A stretch of 5,375 nucleotides of DNA from Shewanella sp. (GCA_004195335.1 SDWK01000649.1:1-5375), one strand, 5' to 3'; shown: positions 1 to 5,299, counted from the first letter of the stretch. Program-made: numbers and translations. Notes: a model not told the origin generated them from the letters alone.

Positions 1-9
1 CTTTTTCAT
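1..9 (-). CDS. possible start of a gene leaving the window (partial)
   Basis: Only three codons are visible on the minus strand: ATG at 9-7 followed by two lysine codons, a common opening for secreted or envelope proteins. An AAGG Shine-Dalgarno-like motif lies at 20-17, seven bases before the ATG. A TACAAT -10-like hexamer lies at 46-41, with a poor -35 (TTCAGG at 68-63, 16-bp spacer). The srmB terminator at 127-154 would isolate such a gene from srmB, so it would need its own promoter. The product cannot be named. This is inference from start-site signals only. Confidence 0.25.
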
Positions 10-70
10 TTGTAGACCTTGAAGGGGGAGAATGTTAAGAATTGTAAGCGAAGCTTGAGGTTCCTGAATC

Positions 71-105
71 GCCGCTCTCCACGTAGGAGCGGCTTTAGTC
101 GCGAA
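71..105 (+). repeat. REP-like extragenic palindrome with GTAG head
   Basis: The core at 83-105 has the layout of REP elements known from Pseudomonas and other gammaproteobacteria: a GTAG tetranucleotide (83-86), then a short hairpin GCGGC-TTTA-GTCGC (89-102, one G-U wobble), ending CGAA. An inverted copy of the arm, GCCGCTC at 71-77, pairs perfectly with GAGCGGC at 87-93. The unit can therefore fold in two mutually exclusive ways, as in REP pairs (BIMEs/REPINs). It lies between srmB and whatever follows, the usual intergenic position. No RAYT transposase gene, the family normally linked to such repeats, is in the window. Confidence 0.6.
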
Positions 106-126
106 TTGCCCTTGTTTTTTTCAGCC

Positions 127-154
127 AAAAAAAAGAGCCACTGGATAGCGGCTC
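127..154 (-). terminator. intrinsic terminator of srmB
   Basis: Read on the minus strand, GAGCCGCT-ATCC-AGTGGCTC forms an 8-bp stem (one G-U wobble) with a 4-base loop, followed directly by eight T. It starts 29 bases after the srmB stop codon. Stem, loop and uninterrupted T-tract together make this a strong rho-independent terminator. Confidence 0.9.
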
Positions 155-183
155 GTAGATAAGAGGTAAGCTTAAATTTTAAG

Positions 184-1410
184 TTACTTCTTTTTCTTCT
201 TTTTATTTTTCTTGCTGAAGATTTTTTCACCCGGTTTGACCTTGTTCTTTCCCGGTGGCTTAGCTTCTTTGTTCTTAGGTCTGAGATCTTTGATGAATCG
301 ACGTTTAAGAGGCTGATCCATGTAGCGCTCAATCTTACCTACGACGCGAATGTCATGGGCTTCGACCAAAGAGATTGCCGTGCCTTTCGCGCCAGCGCGA
401 CCGGTGCGACCGATACGGTGAACATAGGTATCGGCAGATCTTGGCATATCAAAATTGATCACATGGGTGATGTCATCGACATCGATACCACGTGCGGCCA
501 CATCGGTAGCCAATAACACATTCACTTCACCTTTAGTGAAACGGCTGAGCGCTTGGAAGCGCTGCTTCTGCTCCATATCACCACGCATAAAGCTGCATGG
601 GATACCGACTTTCTGCAGTAAACCTTCCAGACTTGCTACTGATTCGCGAGTCTTAACGAACACGATGGCTCGCGTTGTCTCTTCTTGCTGCAAGATGCTG
701 CATAAGAGATTAAATTTATGGTCTTTATCATCGGCGATATGGATCCACTGATGTATTTTAGCCTTTTCACTTCGAGGGGCTTCCGCTTCAACTTTTACCG
801 GGTCTGTCAGCAGTTGATGAGAGAAGCGGCTTACGTCACTGCCCTCTAGCGTGGCAGAGAAAAGCATGGTCTGTTTACGACCCACTGACTCGATAGCTAA
901 GGTTTCGACAACGGTAGAGAAGCCCATATCCAACATTCTATCGGCTTCATCTATGACCAGTATTTCGACCTCTTCGGCATTAAACTGACCCTTATCGAGG
1001 TATTCCATCAGGCGGCCAGGTGTCGCCACTAATATATCGACGTTACCCTTCAGAGCCTCCTCTTGAGGAGCATAGGGCACTCCGCCTGTGATGATGACGG
1101 TATTGAAATCTAGTTCATATGCCAAGTGTGATGCATATCGATGGATTTGACTCGCGAGTTCACGTGTCGGAGTCAATATCAGGATCCGTGCCTGGCCTGA
1201 AAATCGTCTCGGGAAGTCGATAAGATGTTGAAGTGCTGGTAACAAGAAGCTGGCAGTTTTGCCTGTACCAGTAGGTGCACGCGCAAGAATGTCCCGCTGA
1301 TCCATGGCCAATGGGATCGCTTGTTGCTGTATGGTGGTAGGCTTGTGATGGCCCATGGCTTTTAATGACTCTAGTAAAATAGGGTCAAGCAGGAGATCTT
1401 CAAATTGCAT
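184..1410 (-). CDS. srmB: DEAD-box ATP-dependent RNA helicase SrmB
   Basis: The product is 408 aa and carries the full DEAD-box helicase motif set. These are: Q-motif region (F3 and PTTIQQQ at 24-30), motif I APTGTGKT (45-52), Ia PTRELA (81-86), Ib TPGR (130-133), II DEAD (154-157), III SAT (185-187), V ATDVAARGID (301-310) and VI HRIGRTGR (331-338). The two RecA-like domains span roughly 20-205 and 215-370. SrmB in E. coli acts early in 50S subunit assembly by remodelling rRNA with ATP, in the cytoplasm. The assignment to SrmB rather than RhlE, RhlB or DeaD rests on overall sequence feel, the short basic C-terminus and the neighbouring trmN6, which also adjoins srmB in E. coli. Residues 377-408 are a basic, low-complexity tail ending in a lysine run; E. 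coli SrmB is a little longer (444 aa). The ATG at 1410-1408 fits the family start (MQFEDL), although the Shine-Dalgarno is weak (GAGA). Confidence 0.93.
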   Translation of the reverse strand: MQFEDLLLDPILLESLKAMGHHKPTTIQQQAIPLAMDQRDILARAPTGTGKTASFLLPALQHLIDFPRRFSGQARILILTPTRELASQIHRYASHLAYELDFNTVIITGGVPYAPQEEALKGNVDILVATPGRLMEYLDKGQFNAEEVEILVIDEADRMLDMGFSTVVETLAIESVGRKQTMLFSATLEGSDVSRFSHQLLTDPVKVEAEAPRSEKAKIHQWIHIADDKDHKFNLLCSILQQEETTRAIVFVKTRESVASLEGLLQKVGIPCSFMRGDMEQKQRFQALSRFTKGEVNVLLATDVAARGIDVDDITHVINFDMPRSADTYVHRIGRTGRAGAKGTAISLVEAHDIRVVGKIERYMDQPLKRRFIKDLRPKNKEAKPPGKNKVKPGEKIFSKKNKKKKKK

Positions 1411-1440
1411 GTGCAGCGTCTCAATAAATAATAGCCGCGT

Positions 1441-1469
1441 ATTATAAAGGTTAATCGCGCTAACTTAAA
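1441..1469 (-). promoter_or_regulatory. probable sigma70 promoter of srmB
   Basis: On the minus strand a perfect TATAAT lies at 1446-1441, with TTTAAG as a moderate -35 (3 of 6) at 1469-1464 and a 17-bp spacer. Transcription would begin near 1434, giving a leader of about 25 bases before the srmB ATG. This suggests srmB is expressed independently of trmN6, with read-through from trmN6 also possible because no terminator is seen between them. Confidence 0.6.
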
Positions 1470-1477
1470 TCATTAGT

Positions 1478-1503
1478 TGAGTCAAATGATGAAAAGCGAC
1501 TCA
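1478..1503. promoter_or_regulatory. inverted repeat upstream of the srmB promoter
   Basis: TGAGTC (1478-1483) and GACTCA (1498-1503) are perfect inverted arms separated by 14 bases, beginning 9 bases upstream of the srmB -35 box. No T-tract follows on either strand, so this is not a terminator. The position suits an activator or operator site, but no known consensus is recognised. It may also be chance. Confidence 0.25.
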
Positions 1504-1556
1504 GGTTCATGAAACTGTACTGGTTCTTCATTGTCGATGTCTGGGTAATTCTTCAT
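1482..1556 (-). CDS. doubtful 24-codon ORF between trmN6 and srmB
   Basis: This short frame starts at ATG 1556-1554 and ends at TGA 1484-1482. The peptide begins MKNYPDID, ends ESLFII and is acidic (six Asp/Glu, one Lys). The open frame extends upstream to a TAA just after the trmN6 stop without another start codon. There is no clear Shine-Dalgarno sequence, and the frame overlaps the inverted repeat at 1478-1503. I recognise no family. It could be a small leader-type protein, the remnant of a longer gene, or a chance frame; chance is the default. Confidence 0.15.
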   Translation of the reverse strand: MKNYPDIDNEEPVQFHEPESLFII

Positions 1557-1581
1557 TAAACGCCAGAATTCACAAGGTTAA

Positions 1582-2316
1582 TTAATATTTCAGATAAAAG
1601 CCGGTGATCAGCTGCTTCATCTCTTCAGTGTAAGTGCCATCGAGCTCTTTGATACAAAAATGCTCTGTGACAACGTCATTGGGCTTAGTCGATGCATCGG
1701 CGCTTTTATGACAAAGGGTGAAGAGATGCCTATGTGGTGTTTTTCGCTGAGAGTCTGAGATATCTGTCACCTGATAAAACTCAAGCGAAGAGTCTGCCAG
1801 TTCACGCTCAAATTCACTCATACTCTGGCTGGGTAAAATCAAGCTGGCCGTACCATTAGGCGCAAGCAAGGACCCGATAGCCTCGAGTAATGCACAAAAA
1901 TTCAAAGTATCGGTATGGCGAGCCTGAGCCCTGAGTCTATTTTGAGATTGAGTTCCGCCTTTAAAATAAGGTGGATTACAGATGATGTGATCGAACAGTG
2001 CCAGGGAAGACACCAGGTGCTGTGTGCTGAACTCCTGCACGCTCGAGTGCATCACAGTAAGCCTTGAAGACCAGGGGGAGGCAGCAAAATTCTTCTGACA
2101 GGCGTTTACCGCGGTAGGGTCGAGCTCAACCGAAGTCACGTTGGCGTTACTGCGTTGAGTTGCCATTAAACTGAGTAGGCCGCTACCGGCACCGATATCC
2201 AGAATGTTACTCGCATCGGATAGTGGCGCCCAGGCACCCAAGATCACGGCATCAGTGCTGACAGGCATGCCGCAGCCAAAATCGTCTATATGAAACTGTT
2301 TAAAGGTAAAGGCCAT
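1582..2316 (-). CDS. trmN6: tRNA1(Val) (adenine37-N6)-methyltransferase TrmN6 (YfiC)
   Basis: The product is 244 aa, essentially the length of E. coli YfiC (245 aa). It is a class I SAM-dependent methyltransferase that makes m6A at position 37, next to the anticodon of tRNA1(Val), in the cytoplasm. The N-terminal FTFKQF (3-8) matches the start of the family. Motif I LDIGAGSG (39-46) binds SAM, VELD (63-66) is the acidic motif II region, and NPPY (114-117) is the catalytic motif IV of amino-group N-methyltransferases. SPW (80-82) and the C-terminal FYL (240-242) are also shared with YfiC. The ATG at 2316-2314 was chosen because no ATG, GTG or TTG lies upstream in frame and the FTFKQF block begins at residue 3. 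E. coli YfiC has about ten more residues before it. No convincing Shine-Dalgarno precedes the ATG. The gene is co-directional with srmB downstream (171-bp gap) and divergent from brnQ. Confidence 0.92.
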   Translation of the reverse strand: MAFTFKQFHIDDFGCGMPVSTDAVILGAWAPLSDASNILDIGAGSGLLSLMATQRSNANVTSVELDPTAVNACQKNFAASPWSSRLTVMHSSVQEFSTQHLVSSLALFDHIICNPPYFKGGTQSQNRLRAQARHTDTLNFCALLEAIGSLLAPNGTASLILPSQSMSEFERELADSSLEFYQVTDISDSQRKTPHRHLFTLCHKSADASTKPNDVVTEHFCIKELDGTYTEEMKQLITGFYLKY

Positions 2317-2350
2317 CAGGATTATTTGCTGCTGAATGAAATTGGCAGGG

Positions 2351-2356
2351 ATTGTA
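2351..2356 (-). promoter_or_regulatory. possible -10 box of trmN6
   Basis: TACAAT on the minus strand (5 of 6 to TATAAT) lies 34 bases upstream of the trmN6 ATG, a sensible distance. No good -35 is found 16-18 bp upstream (TTCCTC at best), so the call rests on the -10 alone. Confidence 0.3.
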
Positions 2357-2498
2357 CTCTATCGCAAGGCCGATGAGGAATAGAGCTCTGACGTTCTATC
2401 GTGTTGCATCTTTGTTGTTAAGGTCGTGTAAAGCTGATAAATGCTGGGCCTTGGTGATCCTTGTGAGTTAAATGTAATCAGTTAGTTTTGTTTTAGGT

Positions 2499-2675
2499 GT
2501 TACTTGTTCCCGATATGAGCCATTTCCTTGTCAAAGCCTGATGATTTTGATAATAGTATGCCTCTGGAACGCGGCTTTTAGCCCTGTTTCGGGTAGGTAA
2601 ACCAGTTTTAAGCAATGTTAGCGTCAGATATACCCGCTTTTGTTCATAAACTCGCCATGTATCGGCCAAATTTAC
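2499..2675. repeat. doubtful MITE-like segment with imperfect inverted ends
   Basis: The left end GTTACTTGTTCCCGATA (2499-2515) resembles the reverse complement of the right end, GTAAATTTGGCCGATA (2675-2660). They match at 11 of 16 positions with one gap, including a shared CCGATA. The roughly 177-bp interior has an open minus-strand frame almost throughout (2678-2493, GTG start, no ribosome binding site). It also has a small hairpin GGCT-TTT-AGCC at 2573-2583. An open frame without start signals inside a non-coding gap is often a translated repeat. The inverted ends are too weak to prove this, and no target-site duplication was identified. Confidence 0.15.
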
Positions 2676-2685
2676 CACGGACCAG

Positions 2686-2703
2686 TGTAATTTAAAGTTT
2701 ACA
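2686..2703. promoter_or_regulatory. TyrR-box-like palindrome upstream of brnQ
   Basis: The sequence reads TGTAAT-N6-TTTACA. The E. coli TyrR box is TGTAAA-N6-TTTACA, so there is a single mismatch. The symmetrical core is extended by one pair to GTGTAA-N8-TTACAC (2685-2704). It lies 70 bases before the first brnQ start codon, and its right half doubles as a possible -35 hexamer. TyrR controls aromatic and other amino acid uptake and metabolism genes in gammaproteobacteria, so a site before an amino acid transporter is sensible. Binding is inferred; an unrelated regulator with a similar palindrome is possible. Confidence 0.45.
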
Positions 2704-2773
2704 CATAATTTTATCTCTATGTTAGTGGTGCCTGTGATGGGCGTAATAATTTGAGATCGTTAAAAAACACAAG

Positions 2774-4120
2774 ATGATGGGGCAAAAAGTGCAAAATAAA
2801 CAGATGAGTATGGGTGATACCTTAGGATTAGGGTTTATGACCTTCGCCTTTTTTTTAGGCGCAGGTAACCTGATTTTTCCACCTCTAGCCGGATTCCTGG
2901 CGGGTGAGAATATGACACTGGCTATGATTGGCTTCCTTATTACCGCAGTGACATTACCGCTGATCACGCTGATTGCCGTAGCGAAAGCAAACGGTAAAAT
3001 AATGGGGCTTTTGCCTGCATTCGCCGCAACCGCGTTTGCCGTTGCCATCTATATCGTTATCGGTCCTGCTTTTGCCGCTCCTCGTGCTGGGCTGGTTGCA
3101 TACGAAATGGGCTTTAAACCTTTCCTCGAAGACAGTAGTGCGACCTTTATGGTTGCAGGCATCACCCTGAGTGTATCCCAACTTATCTATTCTTTAGTCT
3201 TCTTTGGCGTCGCGATGATACTCTCGCTTTACCCCGGCAAGTTACTCGATAGTGTCGGTAAGGTGTTGACTCCAATCATGCTGTTACTGCTGGTCGGTTT
3301 ATCGGTGTCAGTATTTATGCTTCCCGGCGCGGAAGTGGGCCAAGCCGTTGGTGATTATCAGTCAAGCCCGTTAACCAAAGGGATTTTGGAGGGTTACAAC
3401 ACCATGGATACCCTGGCGTCACTGATCTTCGGTATGTTGATCATCGATATCCTTCGCAGGAAAGGGGTGAGTGACAGTAAACAGCAGACTAAATATTTAA
3501 TCAGAGCGGCATTAATTGCTGCTGGCGGACTCGCATTCGTCTATATCTCACTCTTCTATCTTGGTGCGACAGCGGGTGATATTGCCGTTGGTGCCGATAA
3601 TGGTGGTGTGATTTTAACGAACTATGTGAATCATGAATTTGGAAGCCTAGGGCAGATACTCTTGGCCGCTGTGGTAACACTGGCCTGTCTGACGACGGTT
3701 ATTGGTCTGGTTACTGCCTGTGCCGAGTTCTTTAATGAGTTATTTTCGAGTATTTCATATCGTAAATTTGTGGTTATCATCAGTGTCATATGTGGCACCG
3801 TTGCCAATGTCGGTTTGTCACAGCTGATCAGTATTAGTGTTCCTGTGCTCTATACGATCTACCCGGTGGCTATCGCTTTGGTTGCCGTCACCTTCCTGAC
3901 CGAGAAGTTCCCTTTGCCTGAGTTTTCTCATCGTATCGTGTTGAGTGTGGCGCTATTTTTTGGTGTGATCGATGGCTTGAAAGCTGCGGGTATCAATATC
4001 ACGATAGTCGATTTTATGCCGCTTCATAATGAAGGCATGGCTTGGTTACTACCAACGGCTTTGACTATTCTGGCCTGTTTATTCGTTAAAAAGCCAAAGT
4101 CTGAGCCGCTGTTGAACTGA
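2774..4120 (+). CDS. brnQ: branched-chain amino acid:cation symporter BrnQ
   Basis: This is an inner-membrane carrier of the LIVCS family (TC 2.A.26) that imports leucine, isoleucine and valine with Na+ or H+. The 448-aa product is strongly hydrophobic, with roughly 12 membrane segments from about residue 17 to 437. Signature blocks shared with E. coli BrnQ (439 aa) are LGFMTFA (19-25), GAGN-IFPP (29-37), GP-FA-PR (97-104), SLYPGKLLD (151-159), MDTL (211-214), CAEFF (316-320), GLSQLI (347-352) and SVPVL (355-359). The start is uncertain. ATG 2774 and ATG 2777 lack a Shine-Dalgarno. GTG 2789 has GGGG six bases upstream. ATG 2804 or 2810 would also keep the whole family core. The first ATG is reported, with no upstream in-frame start (TAA at 2747). 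It is divergent from trmN6 and followed by its own terminator. Confidence 0.93.
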   Translation: MMGQKVQNKQMSMGDTLGLGFMTFAFFLGAGNLIFPPLAGFLAGENMTLAMIGFLITAVTLPLITLIAVAKANGKIMGLLPAFAATAFAVAIYIVIGPAFAAPRAGLVAYEMGFKPFLEDSSATFMVAGITLSVSQLIYSLVFFGVAMILSLYPGKLLDSVGKVLTPIMLLLLVGLSVSVFMLPGAEVGQAVGDYQSSPLTKGILEGYNTMDTLASLIFGMLIIDILRRKGVSDSKQQTKYLIRAALIAAGGLAFVYISLFYLGATAGDIAVGADNGGVILTNYVNHEFGSLGQILLAAVVTLACLTTVIGLVTACAEFFNELFSSISYRKFVVIISVICGTVANVGLSQLISISVPVLYTIYPVAIALVAVTFLTEKFPLPEFSHRIVLSVALFFGVIDGLKAAGINITIVDFMPLHNEGMAWLLPTALTILACLFVKKPKSEPLLN

Positions 4121-4150
4121 TTTCAATTTGTTCATAGGCTGACATATAAT

Positions 4151-4182
4151 AAGGCGTCGCTGTTTTCAGCTACGCCTTTTTT
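4151..4182 (+). terminator. intrinsic terminator of brnQ
   Basis: AAGGCGT and ACGCCTT pair over 7 bp. After one C/T mismatch, GCTG and CAGC extend the stem by 4 bp around a TTTT loop, and a run of six T (4177-4182) follows. It lies 30 bases after the brnQ stop codon and separates brnQ from xerD. Confidence 0.92.
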
Positions 4183-4206
4183 ATTAAAATTCCTTTCAAG
4201 TACACT
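4178..4206 (+). promoter_or_regulatory. weak promoter candidate for xerD
   Basis: TACACT at 4201-4206 (4 of 6 to TATAAT) has TTTTTA as a poor -35 at 4178-4183 with a 17-bp spacer. The -35 would overlap the brnQ terminator T-tract. Only 43 bases lie between the terminator and the xerD start, so a promoter for xerD must be here or else xerD relies on read-through. Confidence 0.25.
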
Positions 4207-4214
4207 AAATCATT

Positions 4215-4220
4215 AAGGAA
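4215..4220 (+). promoter_or_regulatory. ribosome binding site fixing the TTG start of xerD
   Basis: AAGGAA lies five bases upstream of the TTG at 4226. It is the best Shine-Dalgarno match near any of the four gene starts and is the main reason for accepting the non-ATG start. Confidence 0.75.
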
Positions 4221-4225
4221 ACAGA

Positions 4226-5140
4226 TTGGCCGAGTTCAAAGAAGAACCCTATTGCCCCGATGCCCTGATCGATATCTTTCTCGATGACTTGTGGTCGAGC
4301 CGAGGCCTGAGCGATAACACGCTGGCCGCCTACCGTACCGACCTTACTCATTTCGACCGCTATATTCAACGCTCCGGTCAACAGTTGATCGAGGTTTCTC
4401 AAGCGGGGATTCGGGGTTATCTGGATATTCGTTTCGAGCAGGGCTTTGCCCGTACCAGTAGTGCCAGGTTAGTCAGTAGTCTCAGACGCTTCTATGGTTT
4501 TTTAGTTATCCGCAAGATGATTGAGATTAATCCTATTGCGCAGATCAAATCGCCGAAGATCACCCGTAAGCTTCCGGGATCACTCAGCGAGTCCGATGTC
4601 GATAGATTACTCTCTGAGCCCGATGTGGAAGACTCGATAGAGTGTCGTGATAAGGCAATGTTAGAGTTGCTTTATGCTACCGGATTGCGGGTTACTGAAC
4701 TCGTGAGTCTGACAATGGAGCAACTGAGCCTGCGTCAGGGTTTAGTTCGGGTGATAGGTAAGGGGGGCAAAGAGCGTTTAGTGCCAATGGGTGAGCTTGC
4801 AGTCGATAGCATCGAGTATTACCTTCAGGGGGCGAGGTCCGAGCTGTTAAAACACAAACAAAGCGATGTGCTTTTTCCCTCAAAACGCGGGGTGATGATG
4901 ACGAGGCAAACATTCTGGCATCGAATTAAACTCTATGCCCTGCGCTCCGGCGTCTCTACCGAGCTGTCTCCTCACACCTTAAGACATGCATTCGCCACAC
5001 ACCTGCTCAATCATGGTGCAGACTTGCGTGTCGTACAGTTATTGCTTGGACATAGCGATCTGTCGACAACACAGATATATACCCATGTCGCGAAAGCACG
5101 GTTGAGCCAGTTGCACGCTGAGCACCATCCGCGGGGTTAA
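4226..5140 (+). CDS. xerD: site-specific tyrosine recombinase XerD
   Basis: The 304-aa product is a tyrosine recombinase that, with XerC and under FtsK control, resolves chromosome dimers at dif by strand exchange through a covalent 3'-phosphotyrosine. The N-terminal core-binding domain spans about 11-110 (SDNTLAAYRTDL at 29-40, TSSARL at 77-82). The catalytic domain spans about 118-298. All six expected active-site residues are present: R155 (TGLRVTEL), K179 (VIGKG), H250 and R253 (SPHTLRHAFATHLL), H276 (GHSDLSTTQIY) and Y285. The MTRQTFWHRIK block (225-235) and the C-terminal HHPR mark it as XerD rather than XerC. E. coli XerD is 298 aa; the extra residues are mostly N-terminal. Translation starts at TTG 4226, since no in-frame ATG or GTG precedes the domain. 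In E. coli xerD is followed by dsbC and recJ; here 235 bases without a gene follow. Confidence 0.95.
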   Translation: MAEFKEEPYCPDALIDIFLDDLWSSRGLSDNTLAAYRTDLTHFDRYIQRSGQQLIEVSQAGIRGYLDIRFEQGFARTSSARLVSSLRRFYGFLVIRKMIEINPIAQIKSPKITRKLPGSLSESDVDRLLSEPDVEDSIECRDKAMLELLYATGLRVTELVSLTMEQLSLRQGLVRVIGKGGKERLVPMGELAVDSIEYYLQGARSELLKHKQSDVLFPSKRGVMMTRQTFWHRIKLYALRSGVSTELSPHTLRHAFATHLLNHGADLRVVQLLLGHSDLSTTQIYTHVAKARLSQLHAEHHPRG

Positions 5141-5157
5141 GGCATTGAGTTAAAGAA

Positions 5158-5233
5158 TTGGACCAAGTGAGTGGTTCAAACGAGTCGAACGAGGGGCTCG
5201 CAGAGCTCATAAGTTAATTTGCCCAGATTGGGC
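5158..5233. other. series of hairpins downstream of xerD
   Basis: Three inverted repeats follow the xerD stop. TTGGACCA/TGGTTCAA (5158-5179) has an 8-bp stem with one wobble and a 6-base loop. GGGCTC/GAGCTC (5194-5208) has 6 bp with one wobble and a 3-base loop. GCCCA/TGGGC (5221-5233) has 5 bp and a 3-base loop. None is followed by a real T-tract on the plus strand, so no canonical xerD terminator can be called. On the minus strand the first is followed by TTCTTTAA, a weak U-rich tail. They may mark a processed or rho-dependent 3' end of the xerD transcript. Confidence 0.4.
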
Positions 5234-5248
5234 TGGAATGTGACCCAC

Positions 5249-5271
5249 CACAATTATTGTGATTTAATCAC
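5249..5271. promoter_or_regulatory. two overlapping palindromes (operator-like)
   Basis: CACAAT-T-ATTGTG (5249-5261) and GTGATT-T-AATCAC (5259-5271) are each perfect 6-bp inverted repeats around a single central base, and they share three bases. This is typical of paired binding sites for a dimeric regulator. The half sites resemble CRP (TGTGA/TCAC) and FNR (TTGAT/ATCAA) halves, but the spacing is wrong for both. The likely target is a gene beginning beyond the right edge. Confidence 0.4.
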
Positions 5272-5299
5272 CGAGATAGCTTTTATAGATAGCCGGGAG

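Larger units (their letters stand above)
2317..2773. other. 457-bp divergent intergenic region trmN6/brnQ
   Basis: This gap must hold the promoters of both trmN6 (leftward) and brnQ (rightward). I see a weak trmN6 -10 candidate, a doubtful MITE-like segment and a TyrR-box-like palindrome, listed separately. No tRNA, riboswitch or well-supported gene is recognised. A 61-codon minus-strand frame (2493-2678) would need a GTG start with no Shine-Dalgarno and is not called as a gene. No clean -10/-35 pair for brnQ stands out. TTTACA at 2698-2703 is a fair -35, but the hexamer 17 bp downstream (GTTAGT at 2721-2726) is a poor -10. Confidence 0.7.

Noticed and set aside
6..332. 108-codon minus-strand frame overlapping the end of srmB
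   Set aside because: It overlaps srmB in another frame, crosses the terminator and the REP element, and has Lys/Arg-rich nonsense composition. It is a shadow of srmB.
1524..1557. Direct repeat TTCTTCATT (1524-1532 and 1549-1557)
   Set aside because: Two 9-bp copies only, with no associated feature; likely chance in AT-rich spacer.
1509..1559. 16-codon hydrophobic plus-strand ORF (begins MKLYWFF)
   Set aside because: Too short, weak ribosome binding site, and antisense to the trmN6-srmB spacer. Nothing distinguishes it from chance.
2462..2477. CRP-like site TGTGA-N6-TGTAA
   Set aside because: Only the left half matches the consensus; the right half agrees at two of five positions.
2493..2678. 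61-codon minus-strand frame as a real gene
   Set aside because: GTG start with no Shine-Dalgarno, no recognised family, and it fills exactly a promoter-bearing gap. Kept only as part of the doubtful repeat.
2722..3048. Open minus-strand frames opposite the start of brnQ (2722-3048 and 2954-3181)
   Set aside because: They are antisense to a well-supported membrane protein gene; no family is recognised and no ribosome binding site is convincing.
4692..4913. Antisense frames over xerD (4205-4402, 4692-4913, 5007-5210)
   Set aside because: All lie opposite the conserved xerD coding sequence or its edges and show no recognisable protein features.
5158..5217. Small TTG/GTG-started ORF after xerD (ends GLAELIS)
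   Set aside because: About 20 codons, no clear ribosome binding site, and it coincides with hairpin-forming sequence.
5258..5272. CRP or FNR site after xerD
   Set aside because: TGTGA and TCAC are 5 bases apart where CRP needs 6, and GTGAT/ATCAC are 3 apart where FNR needs 4. The palindrome is kept without naming a regulator.
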